From positions 163,271 to 227,270 of the forward strand of contig JANYCU010000021.1 of NCBI GenBank assembly GCA_025360125.1: 64,000 bases of DNA, in the 5' to 3' direction. The translations under genes were made by a program, and so were the position numbers. Position 1 is the stretch's first letter. Each line of letters begins with the position of its first letter. Below are positions 51,985-62,100 of the stretch, piece after piece. The notes under the pieces were generated by a model. The model was not told the DNA's origin, did no database searches, and saw only the letters and a list, made by a program, of their open reading frames with translations. This DNA comes from Armatimonadota bacterium (GTDB lineage: Bacteria > Armatimonadota > Fimbriimonadia > Fimbriimonadales > Fimbriimonadaceae).

Positions 51985-54675
51985 GTGATTACCTCCCTGA
52001 TTGCTGGATATCTGCTTAGCAGCCAAAGTGCGTGGTCGATTGCAGCTGAAAAACTTCGTTCGGTATCGGAGACCTACAAAAAGTGGGGCGTTACATTCGA
52101 GGCTGAAGAAGGGTTATCTAGTTCTGCTGGTAATTTTGCCCCTGCCGAGTTTGAAATTTCGGGAGTAATGGAAACACCCGACACTTTAAAAATCAAATTT
52201 CACACCCGATTAGGCGAAAAGCTATCCACAGCGTTTGATCTCGGCGGAGTTTTCAAGATCGATCCTGATGGAACTGCTTCCGAAGGTAGCGGGACTGTGT
52301 ATTTGAACGGTTCCGGACTTGCTGGAAAATTCAAGATGGATCGAATCACAGGGATGTCGATCGAAACGGAACTCAAAGAAGCCTTCTATTCCATTGGGGT
52401 GAAATTTGGTGAGGTCTCAGACGGAATCTTAACTCTCGGGCTCAATTACGGTCCATTTGGCGTAAAGCTGAATCCGTCAAAGTGGGTCAAAAGGTTTCGT
52501 GAAGTTGCACCTGACATGAAATCTAAGATTGGAGGGATGTCGCTTCGGGTTGATGCCGACGCCCTTGTGGCTGCTTTGAAGCAATCTAATGCTCCCCCTG
52601 GCCGGTTCTTGCAAATGCGGATATCAGTTTCCCTACGAGAGTCGAAAGGCGAGTTTGGAAGGCTGAACAACTTGCAAGGCCTGGTGGTAGACGAAAGTCG
52701 TCATGATCTGATTTTTGTCGGGACACATGAAGACGGACTTCCGGCTATTTCGAAGGGAATCTTGCAGGCGGTGGCGAGATCGGTCTACGTCCAAAACACC
52801 TATCCTTACATTAGTATCGATCCTCAAGAAATGGACATATTGGCGCCTCACAAACCACGAGTCGGAGGTATTTCAAATGATCTACGGAACAGCGAGCTGA
52901 TCCTCAATATGTTGACCGCGGACTACGCGATGAAGCAGATTTATCTCGGAAACAAGAAGGTTGAGGGGGTTCCAGAAATTATGGATTTCGTTGACGGAAG
53001 TAGTCGGGCCTATTTAGCTCCTCTAGGACGATTTTGGATCAATCCGAGACCGATGAGCTATGGAGATATCGTCCTGTCGAAGAGCGAGAAACGGCGAATG
53101 TATGAAGTCAAGAGTTCTCCTTTGATTTCTGCTGAACAGTTGGGAAGTGGAGTCTCGACCACAAGTCCATCCTTGACTCCCTTAGGCGGAGTCGACACGG
53201 AATTTAGCAAGATCATCCTAAAAATGTCCGAAGCCCTGACACAAAAGTACTCGCTCATTGAGCAACGTTATCCTGCGTCAGGATTCTCGAAAGCACGGCA
53301 GGCGTTGCAGGTAACCAGCATATTCAGCGTTTTGAGACGATGGGAAAAGTCAGCCTGGCTTGATGCGCTTGTCAAATCAGTACTAGGAGGTCCGGTAGTA
53401 AAATCCATTATTCCCTCAGAGTTCAAAGGACTAAGGAGTCCGAAAATGATGACTTCTAGCAATGGAGTCATGTGGGGAATGCAGGGAGGCATGACCTCGG
53501 CGGTTGAGTTGCCTACCATCGCAGTCGGACACTCTAGTTTTTCTGACATCGTGCATTCGGGCTCAGTGGGACCAATGAAGCCAACATTCGAAGCTCCTTT
53601 ACCCTTGACAGAGGATCAAGTAACGGATCAAATGCTTGCGGAGGCAAAACTAGCCCTTGCCTCTCGTGATTGGGAATCGGCGGCAAAGAGTTCTTCGTGG
53701 GTAGTTTTGAGGCGAAAAAATGATCTTGAAGGTGTGTTGGTTTTGCTGAATGCCGTGATCAATATCGGAACTTTAACCGATGTTAATGACATCCTGGTCC
53801 TTGGTTTGACGGCGCACCCAAATTCATGGCAATTGCTGATGGTAAAAGCTACCCTCAACGAGCAGTTAGCCCTTGATAATGCTGGTGGCTTCTCAAACTC
53901 CGTCGATACGCCCAGAAGTGCCGCAAGAGAAGCTGCCCTTAAGGTGATCTCTTTGAACCCGAAAGCGACCACAGGTTATGGGTTATTGGGGCGAGTGGAG
54001 CACGAGAGCGGCGACGACGAAGCTTCTTTGAAGTATTGGAATAAGGCAATTGAAATCGATCCGCTGGATGCGACACACTTTGCGGGCCGTGCAGCCGTGA
54101 GATTTGGCGCCGAAGCTTGGGCGTCGGGACTTACCGATTTGAATCATGCCATTGAGTTAGCTCCTCTCGAAAAGAGTCTCTATGTTGTGCGGGCCCAGGT
54201 GAAGCGCCGGACAAAGAGAGCACCTGAGGCGGTCAAGGACCTCGAAGCCGCCCTTAAGACTGATAGCAAGGATTGGTTAACCTGGGACCTTCTCGGTCAA
54301 GCTAGGCTTGAAGCGGGTGACGACGCTGGTGGTATCACTGCGCTTTCGAATGCGCTTGCTTTGTCGCCTCAAGATTCCATTCAGAATCTGTATGTCCAGA
54401 ATGGCGAGATTTTCGTTCCGAAACCATTCCGGATACCCATTGACCCTTTTGTGAACTTCGTGAAGCGGTTTGGAGAACCGCCTCGAAACATTATCCAGTC
54501 CATCCGACTGCTTGATCCCGAAATTTGGTTTCTAAGGGGGAAGGCGAACTTTAGGCTCCAAAATTGGAAGAAGGCACAAACAGACTTTCTTTGGTACGTA
54601 TCTGCATATCCAGAGAAGAAGGCGGACCTTGATACGATGCTCAAAATCTGCGCCGCTAACATTGGCGGAGGATGA
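51985..54675 (+). CDS. Large exported TPR-containing protein, otherwise unknown
   Basis: 896 aa starting at GTG with GGGAG ten bases upstream. A short N-terminal hydrophobic segment (MITSLIAGYLLSSQSAWSI) looks like a signal. Residues 30-150 form a beta-rich domain resembling lipoprotein-carrier folds (MSIETELKEAFYSIG), and a middle region is unrecognised. TPR-like helical pairs fill about residues 560-890 (TTGYGLLGRVEHESGDDEASLKYWNKAIEIDP, LAGRA-type, DLEAALKTDSKDWLTWDLLGQARLEAGDD). It is divergent from GH31, with a terminator behind it. Function unknown. Confidence 0.7.
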   Translation: MITSLIAGYLLSSQSAWSIAAEKLRSVSETYKKWGVTFEAEEGLSSSAGNFAPAEFEISGVMETPDTLKIKFHTRLGEKLSTAFDLGGVFKIDPDGTASEGSGTVYLNGSGLAGKFKMDRITGMSIETELKEAFYSIGVKFGEVSDGILTLGLNYGPFGVKLNPSKWVKRFREVAPDMKSKIGGMSLRVDADALVAALKQSNAPPGRFLQMRISVSLRESKGEFGRLNNLQGLVVDESRHDLIFVGTHEDGLPAISKGILQAVARSVYVQNTYPYISIDPQEMDILAPHKPRVGGISNDLRNSELILNMLTADYAMKQIYLGNKKVEGVPEIMDFVDGSSRAYLAPLGRFWINPRPMSYGDIVLSKSEKRRMYEVKSSPLISAEQLGSGVSTTSPSLTPLGGVDTEFSKIILKMSEALTQKYSLIEQRYPASGFSKARQALQVTSIFSVLRRWEKSAWLDALVKSVLGGPVVKSIIPSEFKGLRSPKMMTSSNGVMWGMQGGMTSAVELPTIAVGHSSFSDIVHSGSVGPMKPTFEAPLPLTEDQVTDQMLAEAKLALASRDWESAAKSSSWVVLRRKNDLEGVLVLLNAVINIGTLTDVNDILVLGLTAHPNSWQLLMVKATLNEQLALDNAGGFSNSVDTPRSAAREAALKVISLNPKATTGYGLLGRVEHESGDDEASLKYWNKAIEIDPLDATHFAGRAAVRFGAEAWASGLTDLNHAIELAPLEKSLYVVRAQVKRRTKRAPEAVKDLEAALKTDSKDWLTWDLLGQARLEAGDDAGGITALSNALALSPQDSIQNLYVQNGEIFVPKPFRIPIDPFVNFVKRFGEPPRNIIQSIRLLDPEIWFLRGKANFRLQNWKKAQTDFLWYVSAYPEKKADLDTMLKICAANIGGG

Positions 54676-54712
54676 AAGGCTTACTATCTGATTTGCGCTG
54701 GTGCCATGGCAT

Positions 54713-54738
54713 AAAAAAGCCGCCTATCGGCGACTTTT
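54713..54738. terminator. Terminator of the TPR gene
   Basis: AAAAG-C-CGCC and GGCG-A-CTTTT pair around TATC with one mismatch, flanked by A- and T-runs, so it could work on both strands. It lies 38 bases after the TPR stop and just before the tRNA-derived att block. Confidence 0.75.
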
Positions 54739-54750
54739 GAACTTAAAAAC

Positions 54751-54795
54751 TGGTGGACCGTGAAGGGCTCGAACCTTCGACCCGCTGATTAAGAG
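54751..54795 (-). repeat. att site: 3' half of tRNA-Lys(CTT)
   Basis: On the minus strand the block reads from the anticodon loop CTCTTAA through stem TCAGC, variable loop, T-arm GAAGG-TTCGAGC-CCTTC, acceptor ACGGTCC, A and encoded CCA. The matching 5' half is missing: the bases before it (TTAAA) cannot pair with TCAGC. A 3' fragment of a tRNA next to an integrase marks the end of an integrative element. The element lies on the right side. Confidence 0.88.
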
Positions 54796-54900
54796 TTTAA
54801 TGCGCATACTTCCGAGCGCGTCCAGGTCCGTCCGCTTAGGTTCAGATATTGAACCTATTATTCCGACATTGTCCAAGATCTTCTGCGACTTTCCGCCGAG

Positions 54901-54942
54901 TAAGCGGTAGATAGGCGGTAATTATTGCTCCGATAAGCGGTA
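54901..54942. promoter_or_regulatory. Three 9-base direct repeats phased at 11 and 22 bases
   Basis: TAAGCGGTA (54901), TAGGCGGTA (54912) and TAAGCGGTA (54934) are direct repeats separated by one and two helical turns. They lie just before the integrase ATG and 105 bases from the att block, so arm-type integrase sites or an operator for the integrase promoter are the two obvious readings. Flanking AT-rich sequence (ATTATT) follows copies 2 and 3. Confidence 0.6.
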
Positions 54943-54958
54943 TTATTACGTACAGATT

Positions 54959-56080
54959 ATGGCACGGCAGCGACGGGAACGAGGGGCGGGATCAATATAT
55001 AAACGAGGCGCCTCATTCATTGCTCAAATGAAGTACGAATGCCCTCAAACAGGCAAAATAAAGACCAAGCAGGTCTATGGCAAGACTCAGGGCGAAGCTG
55101 TGGCGGCGCTGAAGCAGCTGCAAGCTTCCCTTCTCGCTGGCAATGCTCCAACCACGGGCAAAAGCCTCACGGTTTCCTCCTGGATCGACCTTTGGCTCGA
55201 AGACTATATCAAGCCGAACCGGGAAGTCAAAACGTACCAGTTCTACAAGCTCATGGCCGACAAGCGAATCAACCCATACATCGGCCGCATGGAACTCAAT
55301 AAGGTAACTCCGACTGACGTCAGCCGAATGTTCAAGAGCATTGAGAAGGACAAGGCGACTCCGAACACGGTTGCTGCTGTTAAAAGAACGCTCCGCGCCG
55401 CATATGGGGTCGCCATTAAATACGGGCACGTGAACGATAACCCGGTTTCAAAGACATTTGCCACAAAAGTGAAGCGAGAACCGAAAGTCTATTTCGACTC
55501 AGACCAGGTCAAGGCTCTGCTCAAATCGCTTCAGGGATCTCCGATTGAGAGCCTGGTCAAATTCACACTTGCGACAGGTATGAGAATTGGTGAGGTCACC
55601 GGAATCACCTGGGACAATGTCGATCTCAAACAGAAAACCGTCCTTGTTCAAAATCAACTTCAGCGCATAAATAAGGAACTGATTCTAAAGCGGCTCAAGA
55701 CTGAAAAAAGTATTCGCACCATGCCGCTTGTCGGCCATTCGCTCGATGCTGTCTTGTCCGAAGAAGCTATGAAGAATCAGAAGGCGAGTCAGAATGCTTT
55801 GAACCTAGTCTTTACGAATCCTTGGGGACGACCCTTTGATCAAAAGTACGTGAGTGAGCACCTTCATAGGGTCCTTGAGACAGCAAAGCTCCCAAAGACA
55901 GGTATGCACTCGCTTAGGCACTCTGCCGCAACGTTTATGCTGATGGCCGGGCTCAATCTCCACCAGGTCAGTCGCTATCTTGGGCATTCGCAAATTGCTC
56001 TTACATCAAACCTATATGGACATGTTCTTGATGGCGCGATGCGAGATGCCGCCGAACAACTTCAGCAAGCCTATTCGTAG
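54959..56080 (+). CDS. int: Tyrosine recombinase (phage-type integrase)
   Basis: 373 aa. An N-terminal AP2-like arm-binding domain (GSIYKRGASFIAQMKYECPQTGK), a SAM-like core-binding domain (SWIDLWLEDYIKPNREVKTYQFY) and the catalytic domain are in order. The latter has Arg in ATGMRIGEV, HSLRHSAAT for His-x-x-Arg, then LGHSQI with the third basic residue and Tyr in SNLYGHV. All catalytic residues are present, so it should be active. It is oriented away from the att block, inside the element. No clear ribosome site precedes the ATG. Confidence 0.92.
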   Translation: MARQRRERGAGSIYKRGASFIAQMKYECPQTGKIKTKQVYGKTQGEAVAALKQLQASLLAGNAPTTGKSLTVSSWIDLWLEDYIKPNREVKTYQFYKLMADKRINPYIGRMELNKVTPTDVSRMFKSIEKDKATPNTVAAVKRTLRAAYGVAIKYGHVNDNPVSKTFATKVKREPKVYFDSDQVKALLKSLQGSPIESLVKFTLATGMRIGEVTGITWDNVDLKQKTVLVQNQLQRINKELILKRLKTEKSIRTMPLVGHSLDAVLSEEAMKNQKASQNALNLVFTNPWGRPFDQKYVSEHLHRVLETAKLPKTGMHSLRHSAATFMLMAGLNLHQVSRYLGHSQIALTSNLYGHVLDGAMRDAAEQLQQAYS

Positions 56081-56097
56081 GCTTGCATCGCAACAAG

Positions 56098-56775
56098 TTA
56101 GTTGACCAGTTGAACCTGGGGAATTGAATAGTCCTCAAAGGTCCTCAGCGTTTCACCAACATTGAGGGCATCAAGCCAATTGCCTGCCACCTCGGTGCCA
56201 CTTTGTTCAGCAAACCACTTTCGCATGAACTGGCTCGGAATCGGCTCGTCTTTGGCAACAACTACGAATGACTGACTTTGAGCATTGCAATAATATGCGT
56301 ATTCGCGCCCCTGCACAATAGCTGCTAAATCGCCCAGATCCGACCGAACTGGTTCCCATTTCATTCCGCTTGGAAGAGTTAATTGATGCTTCTCAGACAA
56401 GACAAAATGTAAGTGTGCATGTCCTGTTCCGCAAATGATCCGATCGGAACCGTTGGCAGAACCATGCTCAAATTGATGGACGAATCGGCCATACCTAGTT
56501 GACAAAAAGGTGGCCAATTTAAACCGAAGGTGGTTTATCTCCGCATACGGAATGGCTTCAATCATCTCTGCAACAGAAATAAAGTGCTCCTTAGGGCAAA
56601 GAAGCCAATGTCCTTTGCTTAATGGGGCCAAGCTAGGTACGCAGGCTAGCGAATCTGTCTCGAAAGCAATCCTTCGGATATATTCTCCGCCAACGTTGTT
56701 AAAAATAAGATCGTTCAGGCTATCGCCTTTGATCTGGCTGCAAATTGCGCACTGCTTTTTGTTCATTAAGTCCAT
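56098..56775 (-). CDS. HIT-domain protein paired with an AAA+ ATPase
   Basis: 225 aa. The HIT active site GTGHAHLHFVL (H-x-H-x-H) is at about residue 117 and the nucleotide-binding N-terminal part has CAICSQ (possible Cys pair) and PLSKGHWLLCPKEHFIS. HIT proteins hydrolyse or transfer nucleotides (e.g. Fhit, APTX-like). The start is ATG immediately after the ATPase stop (TAAATG), so it is translated together with it. The C-terminal 90 residues are not recognised. In the context of an integrative element it may be a nucleotide-processing defence effector. Confidence 0.78.
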   Translation of the reverse strand: MDLMNKKQCAICSQIKGDSLNDLIFNNVGGEYIRRIAFETDSLACVPSLAPLSKGHWLLCPKEHFISVAEMIEAIPYAEINHLRFKLATFLSTRYGRFVHQFEHGSANGSDRIICGTGHAHLHFVLSEKHQLTLPSGMKWEPVRSDLGDLAAIVQGREYAYYCNAQSQSFVVVAKDEPIPSQFMRKWFAEQSGTEVAGNWLDALNVGETLRTFEDYSIPQVQLVN

Positions 56776-58740
56776 TTATGGGTTCAAGTGAGGATGACTG
56801 TAATCCCTCAAGTCCTTCGTAAATTGTTGGAAGTCTAGTTCTGAAATTGTAAGCCCTTGAGCCATATTTGTCGATATGTCCTCCATGAGCTTCTTCGCCG
56901 CTGGAAAATTCGTGGCTTTTTTAGCCGCGACCAGTTTGGCGAATCTCACAAGCTCTGGACGCACAAATCTCTCCGTGCATAACGCCGCTTGTTCCAGAAA
57001 CGCTGTTTTCAAGTCAGATCCATTCGCTTGCTTATGGGCCTTTTGGATAATTCGCTTCCTTGCTTCGAGATCGGGTGGCCCGACGGCTACAAGATGATCC
57101 ATGCGGCCTCCTCTACAAACAGCCGAATCCATTGATTCAAGATGGTTTGTGCACACCACGAAGACAATCCTACCGCTGTCGTGGAGCTGCTGTAACTTTG
57201 GCAACATGCAGGCTGTGAGGAATGCGGTAATATTTCTTGATTGCTCGTTCTCCGACGACGGTTGTCGATCTCTGAAAAGCTCATCGCATTCATCGAAGAG
57301 TACTACCGTCTTTCTGAGTTTACCAAGTCGGTCGAACACTACGCGTGATTGGGACTCAATTAGATCTAGTCCACGGTCGACGAAATCACCGGGACTCAAT
57401 GAAACTATTGGCCATGACAACGCACCTGCGATTGCCTTTACAATCGTGGTTTTGGACGTCCCGGGAGGTCCAAAGAGTAACAGTGAGTTTGAGCTTCCAT
57501 TTATAGGCGGGACCTGTTGAGGATGATTAAGGATTGGCCGTATTATTTCTTTGTCTATATAAGTCAAAATTGGTGACTTTGAATCGACCTCGCCTTCGAT
57601 CAAGAAAGTGCTCCAAGCCAGGTATGACGGCCAGTCAACATCCCCGGGCCTCTGGAACGAGAAAGTTTTCAGTGCTGAATTACTATTCAACTCGTCCACA
57701 AACGCAACATATTCTCGGGCAAAATCAATGACGAGGGCCGAAGTCCAAGACTCTATCATCCTAGTGCCATACACATGGTCGCTACACCATCCTAGGTGGG
57801 GCTCAGTACCGCCTGAGACATGCACTGCCGATTTCTGAATGTAACTAGCTGCCGAGATCGCTTTGGGCAGGACTTCCCTTCTAATAAATTCCTGGTCATT
57901 GGCATTCCCTCTGCACCATAGCTGCCTTGCTCCCCGTACAACTGCCCACCCAACTTCGTATGTGGAAATTTGAGGATAGGTCTCAGATCCTGCGCTATGG
58001 TGAGTCATAACCCAACCGAAAGGCCAGCAACCGCTAGAATCCTGACTTTCCAAGCATGCGCTTAGCGCCAAACGCGCGGACGCTTGATCCTGAATTTCAC
58101 CAAACCCTGAAAGAATTACTGAGCAAAACCCAAGGGCTACAAGTTCAGCGGGACTTATATCTTCGATGGCCTTTTTTGAAAGTAGCTTTGTCGTTTCTTC
58201 ACGGGTCACTTGGATAAGTTTTTCTTTGAGCTCTTCTGCCGCACTTGCATCAGCATGCGATAGACAGTCGAGCGCATCAAGCACGTTGAAGAGGATATAA
58301 GGGTGTATTCGCGAAGCGGGATCTAGTTGCGGATGGTGTATAAGTTCACTTAAAGCAAACCTGAGTTGAGTTTCAGCTTGTGTTGCGGTAGCACATCCAG
58401 TTTTCAAAGCGGTAGCCATGGCCTTACAAAGGAGCGCCAAAGTCAGTGGGTGCGATTTTCCGTCTTCCGGGCTTGCCATTGAGGACGCCAATGAGAGTTT
58501 GTGTTGCTCAGATGTGACTTCTGGGACGATTTCCTTTAGTATCTGTTCCTTCTGTCCGGAGGTGAGGGAATAATGGTCATCAAGACACAAGCTGGAAAGG
58601 CTGTAGAGCGAGCGGAAAGTGACTGTCGGATTCCCTTTCTGATTTGGATGGCTATCTCGTTGATACGTTGACCTCCAGAAGCATTTCTCCGGTTGATTGT
58701 AAAGCGATAATGTAGCTTTCACAGCTTGTTCCGAAACCAC
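56776..58740 (-). CDS. AAA+ ATPase with an alpha/alpha-repeat N-terminal region
   Basis: 654 aa. Residues about 430-580 are an AAA+ core with Walker A FGPPGTSKTT, Walker B VVLFDECDELF, a sensor-like VVCTN and an arginine-finger-like CRGGRMD. Residues about 60-380 are helical with Trp/Gly-rich turns (DSSGCWPFGW, STYEVGWAVVRGARQLW), reminiscent of an alpha/alpha toroid. The track start GTG has no ribosome site. The frame is open for 20 codons upstream and GAGGGGG precedes an ATA at 58788, so the true start may be upstream and non-ATG. It is upstream of the HIT gene. Confidence 0.75.
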   Translation of the reverse strand: MVSEQAVKATLSLYNQPEKCFWRSTYQRDSHPNQKGNPTVTFRSLYSLSSLCLDDHYSLTSGQKEQILKEIVPEVTSEQHKLSLASSMASPEDGKSHPLTLALLCKAMATALKTGCATATQAETQLRFALSELIHHPQLDPASRIHPYILFNVLDALDCLSHADASAAEELKEKLIQVTREETTKLLSKKAIEDISPAELVALGFCSVILSGFGEIQDQASARLALSACLESQDSSGCWPFGWVMTHHSAGSETYPQISTYEVGWAVVRGARQLWCRGNANDQEFIRREVLPKAISAASYIQKSAVHVSGGTEPHLGWCSDHVYGTRMIESWTSALVIDFAREYVAFVDELNSNSALKTFSFQRPGDVDWPSYLAWSTFLIEGEVDSKSPILTYIDKEIIRPILNHPQQVPPINGSSNSLLLFGPPGTSKTTIVKAIAGALSWPIVSLSPGDFVDRGLDLIESQSRVVFDRLGKLRKTVVLFDECDELFRDRQPSSENEQSRNITAFLTACMLPKLQQLHDSGRIVFVVCTNHLESMDSAVCRGGRMDHLVAVGPPDLEARKRIIQKAHKQANGSDLKTAFLEQAALCTERFVRPELVRFAKLVAAKKATNFPAAKKLMEDISTNMAQGLTISELDFQQFTKDLRDYSHPHLNP

Positions 58741-59181
58741 CTTAACCCAGGCGCAATCAATGTACTCTTCTTTGAAATCTTGACCTATTTTAGCCCCCTC
58801 TCACGATCACAAACAAGTGCGACCGGAGCGAGTCTGGATTATACGTACTCCAATCACGGTAAGTCAACAACTTTTTATCTGCATAGCCCGAATAGCACCA
58901 ATCGGTTTCGTAACTTCGTTACAGCAACCAGCACCTATGCGACTGAGCGACTGAGCCTTTCCCAGGGAGCAATATGAGCTGACTTATGAAGAATTAGGGA
59001 AGTTGTAGAACCCAAATTGCAGCGTAATGTGTATTAAATCGGCTAAACAGCCGACAGAGATTCCATCTCAACAGTTCGGAGCCAAAAGCCCGTTCCAACT
59101 AGCCCTTCACTCTGTCAAGTCCAATGTTCTCAATAAACTATCGTTCAACTAGCAAGATTGCGGATAAGATGTTTATTAGTC
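58741..59181. other. Divergent intergenic region inside the element
   Basis: About 440 bases between the AAA+ gene (minus) and the glycosyltransferase gene (plus). I see a possible N-terminal extension of the AAA+ gene (to about 58788) and otherwise no gene, tRNA or strong repeat. No copy of the tRNA-Lys block occurs here. Confidence 0.5.
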
Positions 59182-62100
59182 ATGGCTGTTTGCGTTGCCC
59201 TTTGCGTTCACGATGACAGTACATTCCTGTCGGCTGCACTTCACATTCTGCAAGACATTCCTCGGCATGTCTTTATCGGCAAGCTTTCCTGGGCTGGGGA
59301 CGAGGGAGAATGGCAGCAAGTCCAGGCAATCTGCGAAGAAGCTGGTGCTACAGTCATTCTGGGTACATGGCTCAGCGAAGAGGGTCAAAGAAAAGCGGCT
59401 TATGACCATGTCCGAAAGTTAGGCTTCACACATGCCATCATTGCGGACTCCGACGAGCTAGTTGAGCCTAAGCTTCTCGATCATCTGAAAAGGCTTGCCG
59501 AAGGAGATATGGCAGATCGCGTGTATGTTGAGTGGGACACCTACTGGAAGTCTCCCCAGTACGTCATTCGGCCACGCGAGCGGTTTACGCCGTGCATCAT
59601 GATTAAACTCGATACCGCGGTCAACACCCACCACCGTGAATTCGAAAACGGACGAATGCTTTTCCTTAACGAGAGTTACGGAATTATCCACCATATGAGC
59701 TATGCCGGTTCCGATGAACGCATCTGGAACAAGATCACTAGTTGGGGACACAAGGACGAAGTCGTACCAAACTGGTGGGAACAGGTTTGGAAACGATGGG
59801 ATGCGGACAAGATGCTGCGCAACATCCATCCCACTCATCCACCAGCCTATGGCTTTGCTGAACATATTCCCTTGCAAGAGTTCTTAGCTAAGGCCGGGAT
59901 TCAAGCGGTTGAGGAAAAGCCGCCTAATGTGAAGTTGAAACAACAACCGAAAGTATCGGTCATTATTCCAGCCCTTGGCGGACAAGAGGATGTCACTCGT
60001 TGTTTAGCAAGCCTGAAAGAATGCGGAGAGCTTATCCACGAGATCTTTGTAATCGACAATGGTAGCTCGCCAAAGATCAAGGTCTCTAAGGGCGTCAAGC
60101 TCGTTCGCAACGAGACCAACCTCGGCTTTGGCAAAGCAAGTAACCAAGGCGCTGTAATGAGTACAGGAGACGTCGTTCTGTTCCTCAACAGCGATACCAT
60201 CGTTCCCAAAATTGCTCTGGAAAGGTTAATGGAATCGTTGTTTTCCGGTGATGCGGTGGCGGCGGCTGGACCTTACACAAATAACTCCGGTCATTTCCAA
60301 CGAATCGAACCTACCTACAATTCCGAGGAAAACCTGGACCTTTTCGCTCAAGACTTCGCCACGCGTTCGGCCAAAGATGTCGAGGTCGATATGCTCGTTG
60401 GTTTCTGCATGGCGTTGAAACGAGCCACACTCGATGAGGTGGGTCTGTTTGACGAGAGATTTGGCTACGGTACGTTCGAAGATAATGATTTGAGCTATCG
60501 GCTCCGCCGTGCAGGATATCAGTTAGTCATATCAGCTCGCTCTTACATTCATCACGAAGGTTCAAAGACGATGAAGCGGATGGCAACCGAAGAACAGGAA
60601 AAGCCTTTAGACCTTCAACTCTTGCTTCAGGAAAACCACGACAAATTTGCATCCAAGTGGCGGAACGATCTTCAATCGGGATTTGCGTCGGGCCTAAGCG
60701 GTCTCTCTGCCGATCGGATTCAATTTAACGGAGAGCGCAAACCAGAGAAGCGCTTGGAGCGAACCACTGCAATGGTGGAAAAAGCCGACATATCGCTCTG
60801 CATGATCGTCAAGAACGAAGAGCGGGTCATCCGGGATTGCTTAGAAAGCGCGGTTCCATTCTTCTGCGAGGTGCTTGTGCTCGACACTGGCTCGACAGAT
60901 CGGACGATAGAAATCGCACGCGAGTGCGGAGCGGTGGTGAGGGAAACGAAGTGGCCCGACAGTTTTGCTAAGGCAAGAACGGAATCAATGAAGCACGCCA
61001 AAGGAAAGTGGATCATGTGGATCGATGCTGACGACACCTTACCGATGCAAAGCGCGGAAGTCATCGTCAATGCTGTTGCATCGGCGCAGCAGGACGTAAT
61101 TGGATTCATTGTGCCAGTCCAGTTTGTCGAAGAGCATGGCCAGGGCACGGAAGTAGATCACGTGAAAATCTTTCGGAATTTTCCGGGCATCGAATGGGAA
61201 GGACGAATCCATGAGCAAGCCCTGCAGTCCGTCCGTCGTCAAGCAGAGAAGGCAGGAATTCGAGATGGTGGTCGACTAATTCGCCTGGAGGCAAAAGTCA
61301 TGCACTCCGGCTACGACACCTCGGAGGCTGGTCAGGAAGGCAAACGGATTAGAGATGAAAAGCTTCTCAAGCTGGATCTCAAAGACCGGCCAAATCATCC
61401 GTTTGTGTTGTTCAACTTAGGAATGACCGAGCATTTCACCGGAACCCAAGAAAGGGCGGTAGAGTGGCTGGAGAAGTGCCTCAAACATTCCAAGAAGGGC
61501 GAAACACACATTCGTAAGGCGTACGCACTCCTCGGCGCGGCTTTGCGAAAGCTTGACAAGCGCGACCAAGCAAAAGCGAGGCTGGAAAAGGGATATAAAG
61601 AAATTCCGGGAGACCCGGAAATAGCCTTTCACCTAGCCCAAATCGCAGCGGAAGAGAAACTGTATCAAAAAGCGGCCGACCTTTACCATGAAGTTTTGAA
61701 TGCTGACGTGTCGGGAGTGTTCACAAGCCTAGATCCAGGAATCATGGGTTACAAGACAAGGCATAACCTTGCCTACGTGTACGTGTCGCTCGGTAAATAT
61801 GAGGAGGCGTTAGAGCAGTGGCGACTCGCTCTGGAGAATTCTCCAAGAATTGAACTCGCAAGAAATCTTTTCGACACCGCCTTGTCTCACAAAGACTTTA
61901 AGACGTGCAAAGAAGCCATGGATTGGGTTCACCAACGTAATGGCCATGATGAGCACTGGGCAAATATGTTGGTACAATTGTCCGACGCGACCGGAACTGA
62001 TCCCGCTCACCAATTTGACTTCATCTGTAACGCGGAACCTGAAAACTCAGGAGTGCGGAAAGTCTTTGCACTGCACTTGATGAATACTGGTCGCAACCAG

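Noticed and set aside
54751-54795. Complete tRNA gene
   Set aside because: The D-arm, the 5' acceptor and the 5' anticodon stem are absent, so it is a 3' fragment (att site).
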